From: HGM12713 sp045593725
GTDB lineage: Bacteria; Bacillota; Clostridia; Oscillospirales; CAG-272
Reading direction: 5' to 3'
Assembly: GCA_045593725.1 (NCBI GenBank)
Contig: JAZNXE010000026.1
Coordinates: 51,877 to 115,876 of the forward strand
Length of the DNA: 64,000 bases
Made by a program: the position numbers and the translations under genes. Below, piece by piece: positions 34,700 to 43,621 of this stretch; position 1 is the stretch's first letter, and every line of letters begins with the position of its first letter. A model generated the notes under the pieces. It did not search any database. It saw nothing but the letters and a program-made list of their open reading frames with translations, and was not told the DNA's origin.

Positions 34700-35205
34700 T
34701 CTTTTTTTCGGCAGCGCGCGAAACTCCCCATTTTTCAAGGCTTAGCGACAAAAAAGCTCCTCGTAAATTTTCGGACATTTCAAGCAAAATCGTCAATATG
34801 AAGTCTTGACATTTTGGAGATGTTTTTGGGGTAAATTTAATTTACTCTATTTTTTTGCCAATCTTAAAAAAATGGTATTTTTTGTGCAATTTTCCTACAT
34901 GTCGCAACACTTTGTTTTTATCCTTTTTTTAAGTAACTCGTTTTTACCTTGTTTTTTTACAATCTTAATTTGTCACAAAAACTATGTTTTCTTATTTTTT
35001 GTGAGTTTTGCACAAAAATTACATGTTTTTTTCTACACATCGCTCCGGAAATATTTTTACGCATTTTTCGCCACGCTTAGACCGTCAGCCGCCCCTCACC
35101 CGCATTTAATGACCGAAATTGCCATCATTTTACACTTTTTTACATTTCTTTCTTCTTTTTACAATATCCCATAAACGCCGCTTTTTCATCACTTTAGTCC
35201 TGCGA
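34700..35205. other. AT-rich intergenic stretch without a supported gene
   Basis: The 500 bases between the operon promoter and the SufB/D terminator are rich in T runs on the plus strand. An open frame at 34806-35174 codes only for a Phe/Leu-rich string, has no ribosome site and reads as chance. No repeat or RNA fold stands out. Confidence 0.6.
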
Positions 35206-35210
35206 ACACA

Positions 35211-35245
35211 AAAAAGCGGCACGCAGAGCGTACCGCTTTTTGACT
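35211..35245 (-). terminator. Terminator of the SufC-SufB/D operon
   Basis: AAAAAGCGG, then ACGC and its complement GCGT, then CCGCTTTTT, symmetrical with T-runs on both strands. Confidence 0.85.
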
Positions 35246-35271
35246 GTGTTAAATCATCCCACGACTCTTTA

Positions 35272-36189
35272 TCAGCGCAAAAATCCGTTTACAATCTCTT
35301 CCTCGGCTTGCTTTTCGGTAAGCCCGAGAGTCATAAGCTTTATGAGCTGCTCCCCCGCTATCTTTCCGATAGCCGCCTCGTGGATAAGCGAAGCATCAGG
35401 GTCCACCGCCAGTATTTCAGGAATCGCCGACACAGTAGCATCGTCCATTATTATAGCATCGCACTCGGTGTGTCCCGAGCACTTGTTGTTACCCTTTATT
35501 CGGGATATGAATTTTTGAACGGATTTATCTCGCGCTACCGAACGGGATACCACGTGCGTTCCCGAATTCTCGCCGTTAAGCTCGACCTCAAACTCGGTTA
35601 CAGCGTTCTGTTTACCGTGTGTCATTATTTTTTCGTGAACCACAAGCGTTGCATTTTTCGACACTTTTGCAGTTGTCTTTCTATTAGTCGAATCTACGCC
35701 CTTTATCTGGACTGTTTCCATCTCCATATAAGCGCCCTCAGCCAATTCAACGTATGTTGTGGGATTCATTATGTTCTCGCCATTTCCGTCGCCGTCGCCA
35801 TAATGCTTTTCTACATATTTAACTCTTGCATTTTTCGACACAAAAAATGAATGTATTCCACTGTGCTCCGAAGCCTTATCTCCGCTATTATGGATTCCGC
35901 ATCCCGCAACTATCGTAACGTCACAATCCTCTCCTATATGGAAGTCATTATATACAAGCTCCTTCAAGCCACTCTGAGAAAGAAGAACAGGAATATGAAG
36001 GCTCTCGTTCTTCGTTCCGTCCTTCACATAGATGTCAATCCCGGATTTGTCGTCCTTTCCCACTATCTCAATGTTTTCCGAGGAATTCTTACCATAAATA
36101 TTTCCGTTTATCCTAAGAGAATACGCACCCTGCGGAACGTCATGCAGTCCCGCCACCTCTTCAAGCAATTTCTTCTGTATCTTATCCAT
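35272..36189 (-). CDS. Short SufB/SufD-family Fe-S assembly protein
   Basis: A 305-residue protein of the SufB/SufD core fold, the scaffold partner of SufC. The C-terminal signature is intact: NNKCSGHTECDAIIMDDATVSAIPE, then SLIHEAAIGKIAGEQLIKLMTLGL. At 305 residues it is shorter than SufB (about 465-495) and SufD (about 420), lacking the N-terminal extension. With SufC as its only partner it matches the two-gene minimal SUF-like (SmsC/SmsB) layout. No SufS, SufU or second SufB/D is adjacent. The start at 36189 has AGAGG 5 bases before the ATG. It follows the sufC gene by 11 bases. Confidence 0.88.
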   Translation of the reverse strand: MDKIQKKLLEEVAGLHDVPQGAYSLRINGNIYGKNSSENIEIVGKDDKSGIDIYVKDGTKNESLHIPVLLSQSGLKELVYNDFHIGEDCDVTIVAGCGIHNSGDKASEHSGIHSFFVSKNARVKYVEKHYGDGDGNGENIMNPTTYVELAEGAYMEMETVQIKGVDSTNRKTTAKVSKNATLVVHEKIMTHGKQNAVTEFEVELNGENSGTHVVSRSVARDKSVQKFISRIKGNNKCSGHTECDAIIMDDATVSAIPEILAVDPDASLIHEAAIGKIAGEQLIKLMTLGLTEKQAEEEIVNGFLR

Positions 36190-36200
36190 ATTTACCTCTT

Positions 36201-36908
36201 TCAGCCCCTGTTGGAAACATAGCATCCCGCTCTTACGTCCATAAGCTTGGGGAAAACAATGTCTTTCTCTCCGTAATCCGCCACCGTTCCGCCCGCGAGA
36301 ACTATTATCTTATCAGCTATATTCAATATTCTCTCCTGATGCGATATAATAACTATCATTCCGTTAGTACGCTCGTGCATCTTCTCAAAGACCTTAATAA
36401 GATTATTAAAGCTCCAAAGGTCTATGCCCGCCTCAGGCTCATCAAAAACCGAAAGCTTAGTGCCGCGAGCGTTTATCATAGCAATCTCAATGCGCTTAAG
36501 CTCGCCGCCAGACAAAGAGCCGTCAACCTCTCTTCCAATATAATCCTTAGCGCAAAGTCCAACCTCAGAAAGGTAAGCGCACGCCTCACCGACGCTCGTA
36601 TTCTTTCCCGCCGCAAGAGATATAAGGTCCTTTACCGTAATTCCCTTAAACCTTACAGGCTGCTGAAACGCAAAGCTTATACCCGCGTTTGCCCTCTCGG
36701 TTATAGACATATCAGTGATATCTATTCCGTCCATATATATTCTGCCCTCGGTAGGAGCTATAATTCCCGCAATAAGCTTCGCCATAGTAGATTTTCCGCT
36801 TCCGTTAGGCCCCGTTATAGCCACGAAGCGGTCGTCTATTTGCAAATTTATATCCTTTAATATATCCTTACCCGCCACCGAATAGGACACGTTTTTAAAT
36901 TCTAACAT
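36201..36908 (-). CDS. sufC: SufC-like Fe-S cluster assembly ATPase
   Basis: A 235-residue soluble ABC ATPase of the SufC family, which drives conformational change of the SufB/D scaffold. Walker A is GPNGSGKSTMAK, the signature LSGGELKRIEIA and Walker B LSVFDEPEAGID. The SufC hallmark region GISFAFQQPVRFKGITV lies between them. It is the first gene of a two-gene operon with the short SufB/D gene. Confidence 0.93.
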   Translation of the reverse strand: MLEFKNVSYSVAGKDILKDINLQIDDRFVAITGPNGSGKSTMAKLIAGIIAPTEGRIYMDGIDITDMSITERANAGISFAFQQPVRFKGITVKDLISLAAGKNTSVGEACAYLSEVGLCAKDYIGREVDGSLSGGELKRIEIAMINARGTKLSVFDEPEAGIDLWSFNNLIKVFEKMHERTNGMIVIISHQERILNIADKIIVLAGGTVADYGEKDIVFPKLMDVRAGCYVSNRG

Positions 36909-36963
36909 TTTATATCTCCCAATTGTTCCAACCTCATATTAAAATGAGCTATTCTCAACCGAT

Positions 36964-36992
36964 ATTATACATCACTTTGTCATATTTTTCAA
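36964..36992 (-). promoter_or_regulatory. Promoter of the SufC-SufB/D operon
   Basis: On the minus strand TTGAAA (36987-36992), 17 bases and TATAAT (36964-36969). Confidence 0.8.
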
Positions 36993-37219
36993 TAGTTTTT
37001 TTACCTTTGGGAATCTTTTTTTACTTTTTTAATCATACAATAACTCTGAGAACGTCCAAGTCACAGGCGCATGCCTGTGACTTGCAAAGATGTAATTTAT
37101 TGATTTTGTGATGTTTATTACAATAAAAATCATAATTTTTTCCGAAATATAATAATTCCAAATAAATACATTGTGCGTTTAATTCCAATATCAAAAGAAA
37201 ATATTTTTTACTCAAGCTA

Positions 37220-37248
37220 TTGACAAACGCGAATATGTGTGGTACAAT
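37220..37248 (+). promoter_or_regulatory. Promoter of the hemolysin III-family gene
   Basis: TTGACA (37220-37225), 17 bases and TACAAT (37243-37248). The preceding 37000-37210 shows only AT-rich sequence with one small hairpin (GTCACAGGCATGCGCCTGTGAC type) at about 37062-37083. Confidence 0.82.
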
Positions 37249-37295
37249 ATTGCCACAAGTAGTTTTTAATACCACATAAAGAAAGGAACGATATT

Positions 37296-37967
37296 ATGAC
37301 AAGAACTTCTTTGAAGGACCGCCTTCTCCCTCGCTACACGAAGGGCGAGGAAATATTTAATATGACAACTCACATTGTAGGAGGCGCGGTGGGCGTGGCG
37401 ACGCTTGTGCTGTGTATCATTATCTCCTGCTTCAAGGGAAGTCTTGTGGCGTTACTGTCAAGCATTGTTTTCGGCGTGTCTATGATTTCTCTTTATACCG
37501 TGTCAAGCCTATATCACGGACTCCGCGAGGGAACGGCAAAAAAGGTTTTTCAGGTACTTGACCACTGTACCATATACTTTTTGATAGCGGGAACATATAC
37601 TCCTATGCTTCTGTGCGCCCTCACCCGAACCAACAAAACGGCCGCCTACATCATCTTCGCAATAGTATGGGGGCTTACGGCTCTTGCAGTGACCCTTAAC
37701 GCCATAGACCTGAAAAGATATAAAACCTTCAGTATGCTCTGCTATATAGGTATAGGCTGGTCTATTCTTTTAAGCATTGTGGATATGTACAGAGCGCTGG
37801 GACCCATAGGATTTTTTCTGTTGCTGGGCGGCGGAATAATATACACAGCGGGAACCGTCTTCTACAAATTCGGCAAAAAGAAAAAATATTTTCATTCGGT
37901 ATTCCATCTGTTCGTCATAGTAGGAAGCATTATGCATTCCCTCTCGGTAATGCTCTACGCGCTCTGA
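37296..37967 (+). CDS. Hemolysin III / TrhA (PAQR-like) membrane protein
   Basis: A 223-residue protein with seven predicted transmembrane helices, of the hemolysin III/YqfA/PAQR family. The family residues are clear: NMTTHIVGGAVGV near the start, SSLYHGLREG, DHCTIYFLIAGTYTP and the C-terminal HSVFHLFVIVGSIMH, with histidines that bind a metal ion in PAQR proteins. The role in bacteria is unclear; homologues affect membrane lipid energetics. GAAAGGA stands 8 bases before the start. Confidence 0.93.
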   Translation: MTRTSLKDRLLPRYTKGEEIFNMTTHIVGGAVGVATLVLCIIISCFKGSLVALLSSIVFGVSMISLYTVSSLYHGLREGTAKKVFQVLDHCTIYFLIAGTYTPMLLCALTRTNKTAAYIIFAIVWGLTALAVTLNAIDLKRYKTFSMLCYIGIGWSILLSIVDMYRALGPIGFFLLLGGGIIYTAGTVFYKFGKKKKYFHSVFHLFVIVGSIMHSLSVMLYAL

Positions 37968-37982
37968 AAAGCCAAACAGAAT

Positions 37983-38024
37983 AAAACGTCCGCTCACCTA
38001 AGTCAAGGCGTGAGCGGACATTTT
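37983..38024. terminator. Bidirectional terminator
   Basis: AAAACGTCCGCTCAC and GTGAGCGGACATTTTAT form a strong stem between the convergent hemolysin III and winged-helix genes. Confidence 0.88.
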
Positions 38025-38042
38025 ATTTTGGCAATATTTGCG

Positions 38043-38825
38043 CTATTTTTCTTCCGTATAATCCTTCAGTATCAGCTCCGTAAGCATTTCCCTCTCATCC
38101 ACTGTCATCTGAGATTTTCGCGCCACACATTCAACGCCGCTTTTTCTACACATCAGCTCAACATCGCCAAATCTCTCTCCAAAGGCTACGGAATCGATAA
38201 ATACACACTCGGGTCTAAGATATTCAAGGACTTTTCCCAACGCTTGAACAATATCACCTCTCATAATTACGTCACATACAGCAACTCCCTTGGCACAAAG
38301 AAAGGAATTTTCACAAACATAAAGCACCGAGCCTTTAAGCTTATCGCCTAAGCCCTTAGACACCAAATCCTTCTGTGCAAGACACAAGGAAAACAGCTCC
38401 CGAACAGCATAGGGAGCGCCCTCTTTGTCGGGATATATTACGCCGCATACCACCTTTTTGTATTTTCCTTGTAAAAAACGTCTATATCTGTCTGCCGCTT
38501 TACACAACGTAAGCACGTTGGATTCATATGTCCGAGCCTCAGAATAGCCTACGCTCTCCCGCATAAACACGTTTTCTTTACGGGAATACGCCACAATCTC
38601 GCCTCTGTGGGGGCGCGCCTTTATTATAACCACTGCAATATCACCGCTTATGCGGTATGCCTTCCCCTGCTTTTCCAGTATATCCGCCGCTATCATATTA
38701 TCCAGCTCCCGCCGAAGCGAGTACTCGGCAATACCAAGCTTTTCGGAGATATCTCGCAGACACATCCCGCTTTCTGCCGCACACGCCGCTATCAATTTTC
38801 TTCTTAACTTGTCCTTAGAGTACAA
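38043..38825 (-). CDS. Winged-helix N-terminal domain protein of unknown function
   Basis: A 260-residue protein I cannot assign to a family. The first 65 residues look like a winged helix-turn-helix (MCLRDISEKLGIAEYSLRRELDNM, then ILEKQGKAYRI). The remaining part begins SGDIAVVIIKARPHRGEIVAY and has alternating strands and helices (GSVLYVCENSFLCAKGV, ECVFIDSVAFGE), which recalls an ASKHA/ROK-like or ligand-sensing fold without its key motifs. It could be a ligand-responsive transcription factor. The start is a TTG at 38825 with GAGGTGAT before it. It has its own promoter and is divergent from fhs. Confidence 0.72.
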   Translation of the reverse strand: MYSKDKLRRKLIAACAAESGMCLRDISEKLGIAEYSLRRELDNMIAADILEKQGKAYRISGDIAVVIIKARPHRGEIVAYSRKENVFMRESVGYSEARTYESNVLTLCKAADRYRRFLQGKYKKVVCGVIYPDKEGAPYAVRELFSLCLAQKDLVSKGLGDKLKGSVLYVCENSFLCAKGVAVCDVIMRGDIVQALGKVLEYLRPECVFIDSVAFGERFGDVELMCRKSGVECVARKSQMTVDEREMLTELILKDYTEEK

Positions 38826-38847
38826 TCCACATCACCTCTTGGATAAC

Positions 38848-38876
38848 ATTGTACTATCTTCGCCCCGCCTTGTCAA
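38848..38876 (-). promoter_or_regulatory. Promoter of the winged-helix gene
   Basis: On the minus strand TTGACA (38871-38876), 17 bases and TACAAT (38848-38853). Confidence 0.82.
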
Positions 38877-38919
38877 GTAAAAAATCTACCTCAAATCGGC
38901 AAAAACTTACTTTTTCCCC

Positions 38920-38948
38920 TTTACAGAAAAATAAATCCGTGATATACT
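38920..38948 (+). promoter_or_regulatory. Promoter of fhs and the downstream genes
   Basis: TTTACA (38920-38925), 17 bases and TATACT (38943-38948), 43 bases before the start codon. There is no room for a folate or ZTP riboswitch here. Confidence 0.8.
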
Positions 38949-38990
38949 ATATATAATAAAATTGTATAAGGATAAGGAGCTTCAAAAAGT

Positions 38991-40664
38991 ATGAAAACCG
39001 ACATCGAAATAGCTAAAGAAGCCAAAATGCTTCCCATAACCGACATTGCCAAAAATCTGGGCATTAAGGACGATGAGCTTGAGCTTTACGGCAAATACAA
39101 AGCAAAAATAAACGACGAATTTCTCAGGAGAACGGCAGACCGCAAAAACGGAAAGCTTATTCTTGTAACGGCTATCAACCCCACCCCTGCCGGCGAGGGC
39201 AAGACCACTACCTCGGTAGGTCTTGGTATGGCTATGAACAAGATAGGAAAGAACGCTATCATCGCTCTCCGTGAGCCATCCCTCGGTCCTGTTTTCGGAA
39301 TAAAGGGCGGCGCGGCAGGCGGCGGATACGCTCAGGTCGTTCCTATGGAGGATATCAACCTCCACTTCACAGGCGATTTTCACGCTATAACAGCAGCTAA
39401 CAATCTTCTTTCCGCTATGATAGACAACCATCTCCAGCAGGGCAACGAGCTTGGTATTGACCAGAGAAGGATACTGTTCGCAAGAGTTACCGATACCAAC
39501 GACCGCGCTCTCCGCAACGTAACCGTTGGAATGGGCACCAAGATGGACGGAATTCCCCGTCAGGACCACTTTATGATAACGGTTGCCAGCGAGATAATGG
39601 CTATTCTCTGCCTTGCGGAGTCTATCTCCGACCTTAAGGAAAGACTGGGAAATATCCTTGTTGCCTACACCTATGACAACAAGCCCGTTTACTGCAAGCA
39701 GCTAAAGGCTAACGGAGCTATGGCGGCGCTTCTCAAGGACGCTATCAAGCCCAACCTCGTACAGACGGTTGAGAACACTCCCGCGCTTATACACGGCGGT
39801 CCTTTCGCTAACATTGCTCACGGCTGTAACTCCGTAAGAGCTACAAAGCTGGCTCTCAAGCTTGCAGATTATACAATCACTGAGGCAGGCTTTGGAGCTG
39901 ACCTTGGAGCTGAAAAATTCCTTGACATCAAGTGCCGCAAGGCAGGGCTTACACCCGACGCGGTAGTTCTTGTGGCTACCGTAAGAGCGCTTAAATACAA
40001 CGGCGGCATCCCCAAGGCAGAGCTTGCGGCGGAAAATCTTGACGCCTTAGCAAAGGGCGCTGTCAACCTTGAAGCGCACATAGATAACCTTCGCAAGTAC
40101 GGACTTCCCGTTGTGGTAGCAATCAACCGCTTTGAAAGCGACACCGAGGCAGAGCTTGCTTACATTGAGAAGATATGTACCGAAAAGGGCGCTGATTTTG
40201 CCCTCTCCGAGGTGTTCGCAAAGGGCGGCGACGGAGGAATAGACCTTGCTCACAAGGTAGTAGCCGCTTGCGAAAAGGAAAAGAATTTTGAGTTTATGTA
40301 CTCGGACGACCTTTCCATAAAGGAAAAGATTGCCGCTGTTGCTACTAAGATATACGGCGCAGCCGACGTTAAGTACGACGCTTCGGCGCTCAAGAATATA
40401 GCTGAGATAGAGGCGCTTGACCCCAAGTACTCCACCTTCCCCATCTGCGTGGCGAAGACACAGTATTCTCTCTCGGACGACGCGGCAAAGCTGGGACGCC
40501 CCACAGGCTTCTCCCTTACAGTTCGTGAGGTCAAGCTTTCGGCAGGCGCGGAATTTATAGTAGTCCTCACAGGCGCTATAATGACTATGCCCGGTCTTCC
40601 CAAGGCTCCCGCTGCCTTCAACATTGACGTTGACGACGAGGGCAATATTTCGGGACTGTTCTGA
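38991..40664 (+). CDS. fhs: Formate-tetrahydrofolate ligase
   Basis: Activates formate on tetrahydrofolate with ATP to give 10-formyl-THF, the entry to one-carbon metabolism and purine synthesis. The 557-residue length is normal. The P-loop is NPTPAGEGKTTTSVGLGMAM. The motifs REPSLGPVFGIKGGAAGGGYAQV and PDAVVLVATVRALKYNGG are strongly conserved. GATAAGGAG stands before the ATG. The pflB product of this window would supply formate. The tsaE gene starts one base after this stop codon. Confidence 0.97.
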   Translation: MKTDIEIAKEAKMLPITDIAKNLGIKDDELELYGKYKAKINDEFLRRTADRKNGKLILVTAINPTPAGEGKTTTSVGLGMAMNKIGKNAIIALREPSLGPVFGIKGGAAGGGYAQVVPMEDINLHFTGDFHAITAANNLLSAMIDNHLQQGNELGIDQRRILFARVTDTNDRALRNVTVGMGTKMDGIPRQDHFMITVASEIMAILCLAESISDLKERLGNILVAYTYDNKPVYCKQLKANGAMAALLKDAIKPNLVQTVENTPALIHGGPFANIAHGCNSVRATKLALKLADYTITEAGFGADLGAEKFLDIKCRKAGLTPDAVVLVATVRALKYNGGIPKAELAAENLDALAKGAVNLEAHIDNLRKYGLPVVVAINRFESDTEAELAYIEKICTEKGADFALSEVFAKGGDGGIDLAHKVVAACEKEKNFEFMYSDDLSIKEKIAAVATKIYGAADVKYDASALKNIAEIEALDPKYSTFPICVAKTQYSLSDDAAKLGRPTGFSLTVREVKLSAGAEFIVVLTGAIMTMPGLPKAPAAFNIDVDDEGNISGLF

Positions 40665-40665
40665 T

Positions 40666-41115
40666 ATGAATTTTCCCATAAAGCTTACCACAAATTCCGC
40701 CGAGGATACAGAAGCGGTAGGACGGGAGATTGCTGAGCATATGCTAAGCAATCCCTCCCTTCCCCGCTTCATAGCCCTATACGGCGATCTTGGAGTTGGG
40801 AAAACCGCTTTTACACGGGGCTTTACCTCTGTTATCGCCCCCAATGCCAGAGTAAAATCTCCCACCTTTGCGCTGGTAAACGAATATAAGGGCACTCAGC
40901 TTTCGGTGTTTCACTTTGATATGTACCGTATAGGCGGCGAGGATGACCTGTATTCCATAGGATTTTACGATTATTTTGACCGAAACGGTATATGCCTTGT
41001 GGAATGGAGTGAAAATATAGAATACGCTCTTCCCGATACCTACCTACGCGCCGAGATAAAGAAATGCTCGGCAACCGACACAGACAAGCGGGATATATAT
41101 ATCAGCCTTGTTTGA
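40666..41115 (+). CDS. tsaE: tRNA threonylcarbamoyladenosine biosynthesis ATPase TsaE
   Basis: ATPase of the t6A37 tRNA modification complex, 149 residues. Walker A is YGDLGVGKTAFTRGF. The motifs VKSPTFALVNEYKG and FDMYRIGGEDDLYSIGFYDYF are typical of TsaE. It starts one base after the fhs stop and has no convincing ribosome site, so it depends on coupling. The longer open frame overlapping fhs is rejected. TsaB follows 28 bases later. Confidence 0.95.
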   Translation: MNFPIKLTTNSAEDTEAVGREIAEHMLSNPSLPRFIALYGDLGVGKTAFTRGFTSVIAPNARVKSPTFALVNEYKGTQLSVFHFDMYRIGGEDDLYSIGFYDYFDRNGICLVEWSENIEYALPDTYLRAEIKKCSATDTDKRDIYISLV

Positions 41116-41143
41116 ACAGCAAGAAAGGAGCGCACAAGCAAAA

Positions 41144-41851
41144 ATGAAAATACTTGCACTGGATAGCTCAGCGCTCGTTGCTACGGTGGCGCTTTTGGAG
41201 GACGAAAAGCTTCTCGCCGAATATACGCTGAATAACGGCAACACCCACAGCGAAACCATTCTGCCAATGGTCGAGAGTGTTCTCGCCTTTTTCGGCATAA
41301 CCGCGAGGGAGGTTGACCTGTTTGCGGTATCTGCGGGACCCGGCTCCTTTACGGGTGTCCGCATAGGAGCGGCAACTCTCAAGGGTCTTGCCTTCGGACA
41401 AAAAAAGCCCTGTGTTGAGGTATCTACCCTTGAAGCAATAGCTCAGAATCTTTCAATCCATAAGGGGCTTATATGTCCCGTAATGAACGCAAGGCGCTCT
41501 CAGGTATATACAGCGCTCTTCCGCTCGGACGGAGAAGCACTGACAAGACTTATGCCCGACTCGGCACTCTCCATAAGCGAGCTGGACGAGCTTTTGTCGG
41601 CTTACGGCGAGGACGTATGTCTGTGCGGGGACGGTTATGAAATAACCGAAAAGGGATTTAGCAAAACCTCACTTCGCTTCGTCCCCCAGCGACTCAGACT
41701 CCAATCGGCAGCATCTGTTGCCGCGGTAGCGTTGAAAAATTACAAAAACGGAGAGTTTTCCACCGACTCGGAGCTGGGGGTGAATTATCTCCGCCCGTCA
41801 CAGGCAGAGCGCGAGCGCGCGGAAAAGCTACAATCAGAAAAGGAACAATAA
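41144..41851 (+). CDS. tsaB: tRNA threonylcarbamoyladenosine biosynthesis protein TsaB
   Basis: A 235-residue ASKHA-fold partner of TsaD in t6A synthesis. The N-terminus MKILALDSSALVATVALLED and GPGSFTGVRIGAATLKGLAFG are diagnostic. TsaD, the catalytic subunit, and RimI are not in the window. AAAGGAG is 13 bases before the ATG. An open frame 12 codons earlier overlaps tsaE and is rejected. Confidence 0.94.
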   Translation: MKILALDSSALVATVALLEDEKLLAEYTLNNGNTHSETILPMVESVLAFFGITAREVDLFAVSAGPGSFTGVRIGAATLKGLAFGQKKPCVEVSTLEAIAQNLSIHKGLICPVMNARRSQVYTALFRSDGEALTRLMPDSALSISELDELLSAYGEDVCLCGDGYEITEKGFSKTSLRFVPQRLRLQSAASVAAVALKNYKNGEFSTDSELGVNYLRPSQAERERAEKLQSEKEQ

Positions 41852-41865
41852 GGAAGGACTAAAAA

Positions 41866-42318
41866 ATGAAAATAGTTATAGGTTGCGACCACGCAGGATT
41901 CAACATAAAGGACAAGGTAATATCTCACCTTAAGGAAAAAGGGCACGAGGTCGTGGAGGTGGGCACCTTCTCTACCGACAGCTGCCACTACCCCATCTAT
42001 GCTCACGCCGCGTGCAAAAAAATACTTGACGGCGAATGTGAGCTTGGAATACTTATATGCGGAACGGGTATAGGTATGTCTATTGCGGCTAACAAGCACG
42101 ACGGCATACGCGCCGCTTGCTGCTCCGACACCTTTTCCGCAAGACTTACCAGAGAGCATAACGACGCAAATATCCTTTGCATTGGCGAAAGAGTTGTAGG
42201 CATCGGTCTTGCTCTCGACCTTGTTGACGCCTTTGTGAACGCAGAATATATGAACAGCGGAAATCACGTTACCCGTGTAGCTATGCTTAAGGATATCGAG
42301 GAAGGAAAGCTGGATTAA
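41866..42318 (+). CDS. rpiB: Ribose-5-phosphate isomerase B
   Basis: Interconverts ribose-5-phosphate and ribulose-5-phosphate. The 150-residue protein has the RpiB/LacA motifs GCDHAGF, CGTGIGMSIAANK with the catalytic cysteine, and the C-terminal AFVNAEY region. It lies 14 bases after tsaB with AAGGA. With Rpe downstream and the transketolase pair at the window start it makes up most of the non-oxidative pentose phosphate branch. Confidence 0.95.
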   Translation: MKIVIGCDHAGFNIKDKVISHLKEKGHEVVEVGTFSTDSCHYPIYAHAACKKILDGECELGILICGTGIGMSIAANKHDGIRAACCSDTFSARLTREHNDANILCIGERVVGIGLALDLVDAFVNAEYMNSGNHVTRVAMLKDIEEGKLD

Positions 42319-42351
42319 CCTCTCCAAAAACCACAAAAGGAGGAAAATACC

Positions 42352-43140
42352 TTGTGCGTTAAGAAAATAGTAGGCGTTCTCCGTGCCATATCGGGTTCAC
42401 CAAACCCCAAAAATTTCACTTCGGCAATAATCGCGGCGGCAGGACTTTCAGAGCGCTTTGGTGGAAGCGTAACAAAGCAAATGACAGAGCTTTGCGGTCT
42501 TCCCGTGCTGGTCCGTACGCTCTTAGCTTACGAGCATGCCGACTGCGTACACGAAATAATAATAGTCGCAAGACACGACGAGATACCCTTCTGGCACAGT
42601 GTCTGCAAGGAGCACTCCATCACCAAGGTAACAAAAATAGTAACGGGAGGAAATACCCGTCAGGAGTCGGTCTTAAAAGGTCTTGAAGCCGTAGATGACC
42701 GTTCTAAATTCGTTGCTATCGCTGACGGCGCGAGATGTCTTATTCTCCCCGAGCAGATAAAGGAGGTATGCCGCGCGGCATACAAGTACAAAGCGGCTAC
42801 GGCAGCCCACCGCTCTACCGATACTGTAAAATTAGCCGATAAAAAGGGCTTTATTGACAAGACGGTTGACAGAGATACAGTATGGTCAGCCCAAACACCG
42901 CAGGTCTTCCGCACCAAGCTTTACCGCGCGGCGGCATATACCGCTCTTAAGAAGGGCTTTGAGGGAACTGACGATAACTCCCTTGTGGAATTTATCGGAC
43001 ACCCCATACGTCTTGTAGAATGCGGAGCGCAGAATATCAAAATAACGACCTACGAGGATATGGCAGTAGCCGAGGGCATACTGAAAAAGCGCTCGGCGGA
43101 TATGGAATATTTTGATAAGGTACAAGAGGACGAGCAATGA
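42352..43140 (+). CDS. ispD: 2-C-methyl-D-erythritol 4-phosphate cytidylyltransferase
   Basis: Third step of the MEP isoprenoid pathway, adding CMP to methylerythritol phosphate. The 262-residue protein has the nucleotidyltransferase start IIAAAGLSERFGG with the following KQMTELCGLPVLVRTLLA, and the DTVWSAQTPQVFR motif. The start is a TTG at 42352 supported by AAAGGAGG 8 bases upstream; the first 25 residues before the catalytic core are longer than usual. Its stop overlaps the start of ispF by four bases (ATGA). Confidence 0.94.
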   Translation: MCVKKIVGVLRAISGSPNPKNFTSAIIAAAGLSERFGGSVTKQMTELCGLPVLVRTLLAYEHADCVHEIIIVARHDEIPFWHSVCKEHSITKVTKIVTGGNTRQESVLKGLEAVDDRSKFVAIADGARCLILPEQIKEVCRAAYKYKAATAAHRSTDTVKLADKKGFIDKTVDRDTVWSAQTPQVFRTKLYRAAAYTALKKGFEGTDDNSLVEFIGHPIRLVECGAQNIKITTYEDMAVAEGILKKRSADMEYFDKVQEDEQ

Positions 43141-43610
43141 GAATAGGTCACGGATACGACGTTCACCGTCTTGTTGAGAACAGACGGCTTATAATAGGCG
43201 GGGTAGAAATACCTTATGAAAAGGGACTTCTTGGGCACTCGGATGCCGACGTGCTGTTACACGCCATAAGCGACGCGCTTCTCGGTGCTGCCGCTCTTGG
43301 CGACATAGGACATCTTTTCCCCGATACCGACCCCGCCTACAAGGACGCGGACAGTCTTTCGCTGCTTCGCAAGGTAGGAGCAAGACTGCATACAGCGGGC
43401 TTCAGACCCGTAAATATAGATGCTACCGTAATTGCCCAGGCCCCAAAGCTCGCGCCCTACGTCAGGGAAATGAGAAAAAGGATAGCCTTTGCTCTCGATA
43501 TGGATATAGGGGCGGTAAGCGTAAAGGCTACTACCGAGGAGGGACTCGGATTTTCGGGAGAAAAGCTGGGCATTGCCGCCCACGCGGTATGCCTTATTGA
43601 AAGCATATAA
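43137..43610 (+). CDS. ispF: 2-C-methyl-D-erythritol 2,4-cyclodiphosphate synthase
   Basis: Fifth MEP pathway enzyme, zinc-dependent, cytoplasmic trimer, 157 residues. MRIGHGYDVHRL and LLGHSDADVLLHAISDALLGA carry the metal ligands (DVH and H42-type), and ATTEEGLGFSG the cyclising loop. It overlaps ispD by four bases, an arrangement that usually reflects translational coupling. IspE, the enzyme between them, is not here. Confidence 0.96.
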   Translation: MRIGHGYDVHRLVENRRLIIGGVEIPYEKGLLGHSDADVLLHAISDALLGAAALGDIGHLFPDTDPAYKDADSLSLLRKVGARLHTAGFRPVNIDATVIAQAPKLAPYVREMRKRIAFALDMDIGAVSVKATTEEGLGFSGEKLGIAAHAVCLIESI

Positions 43611-43621
43611 TCGACAAAAAG

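Noticed and set aside
34806..35174. A 122-residue Phe-rich reading frame
   Set aside because: The composition follows T-rich DNA, there is no ribosome site and no recognisable motif.
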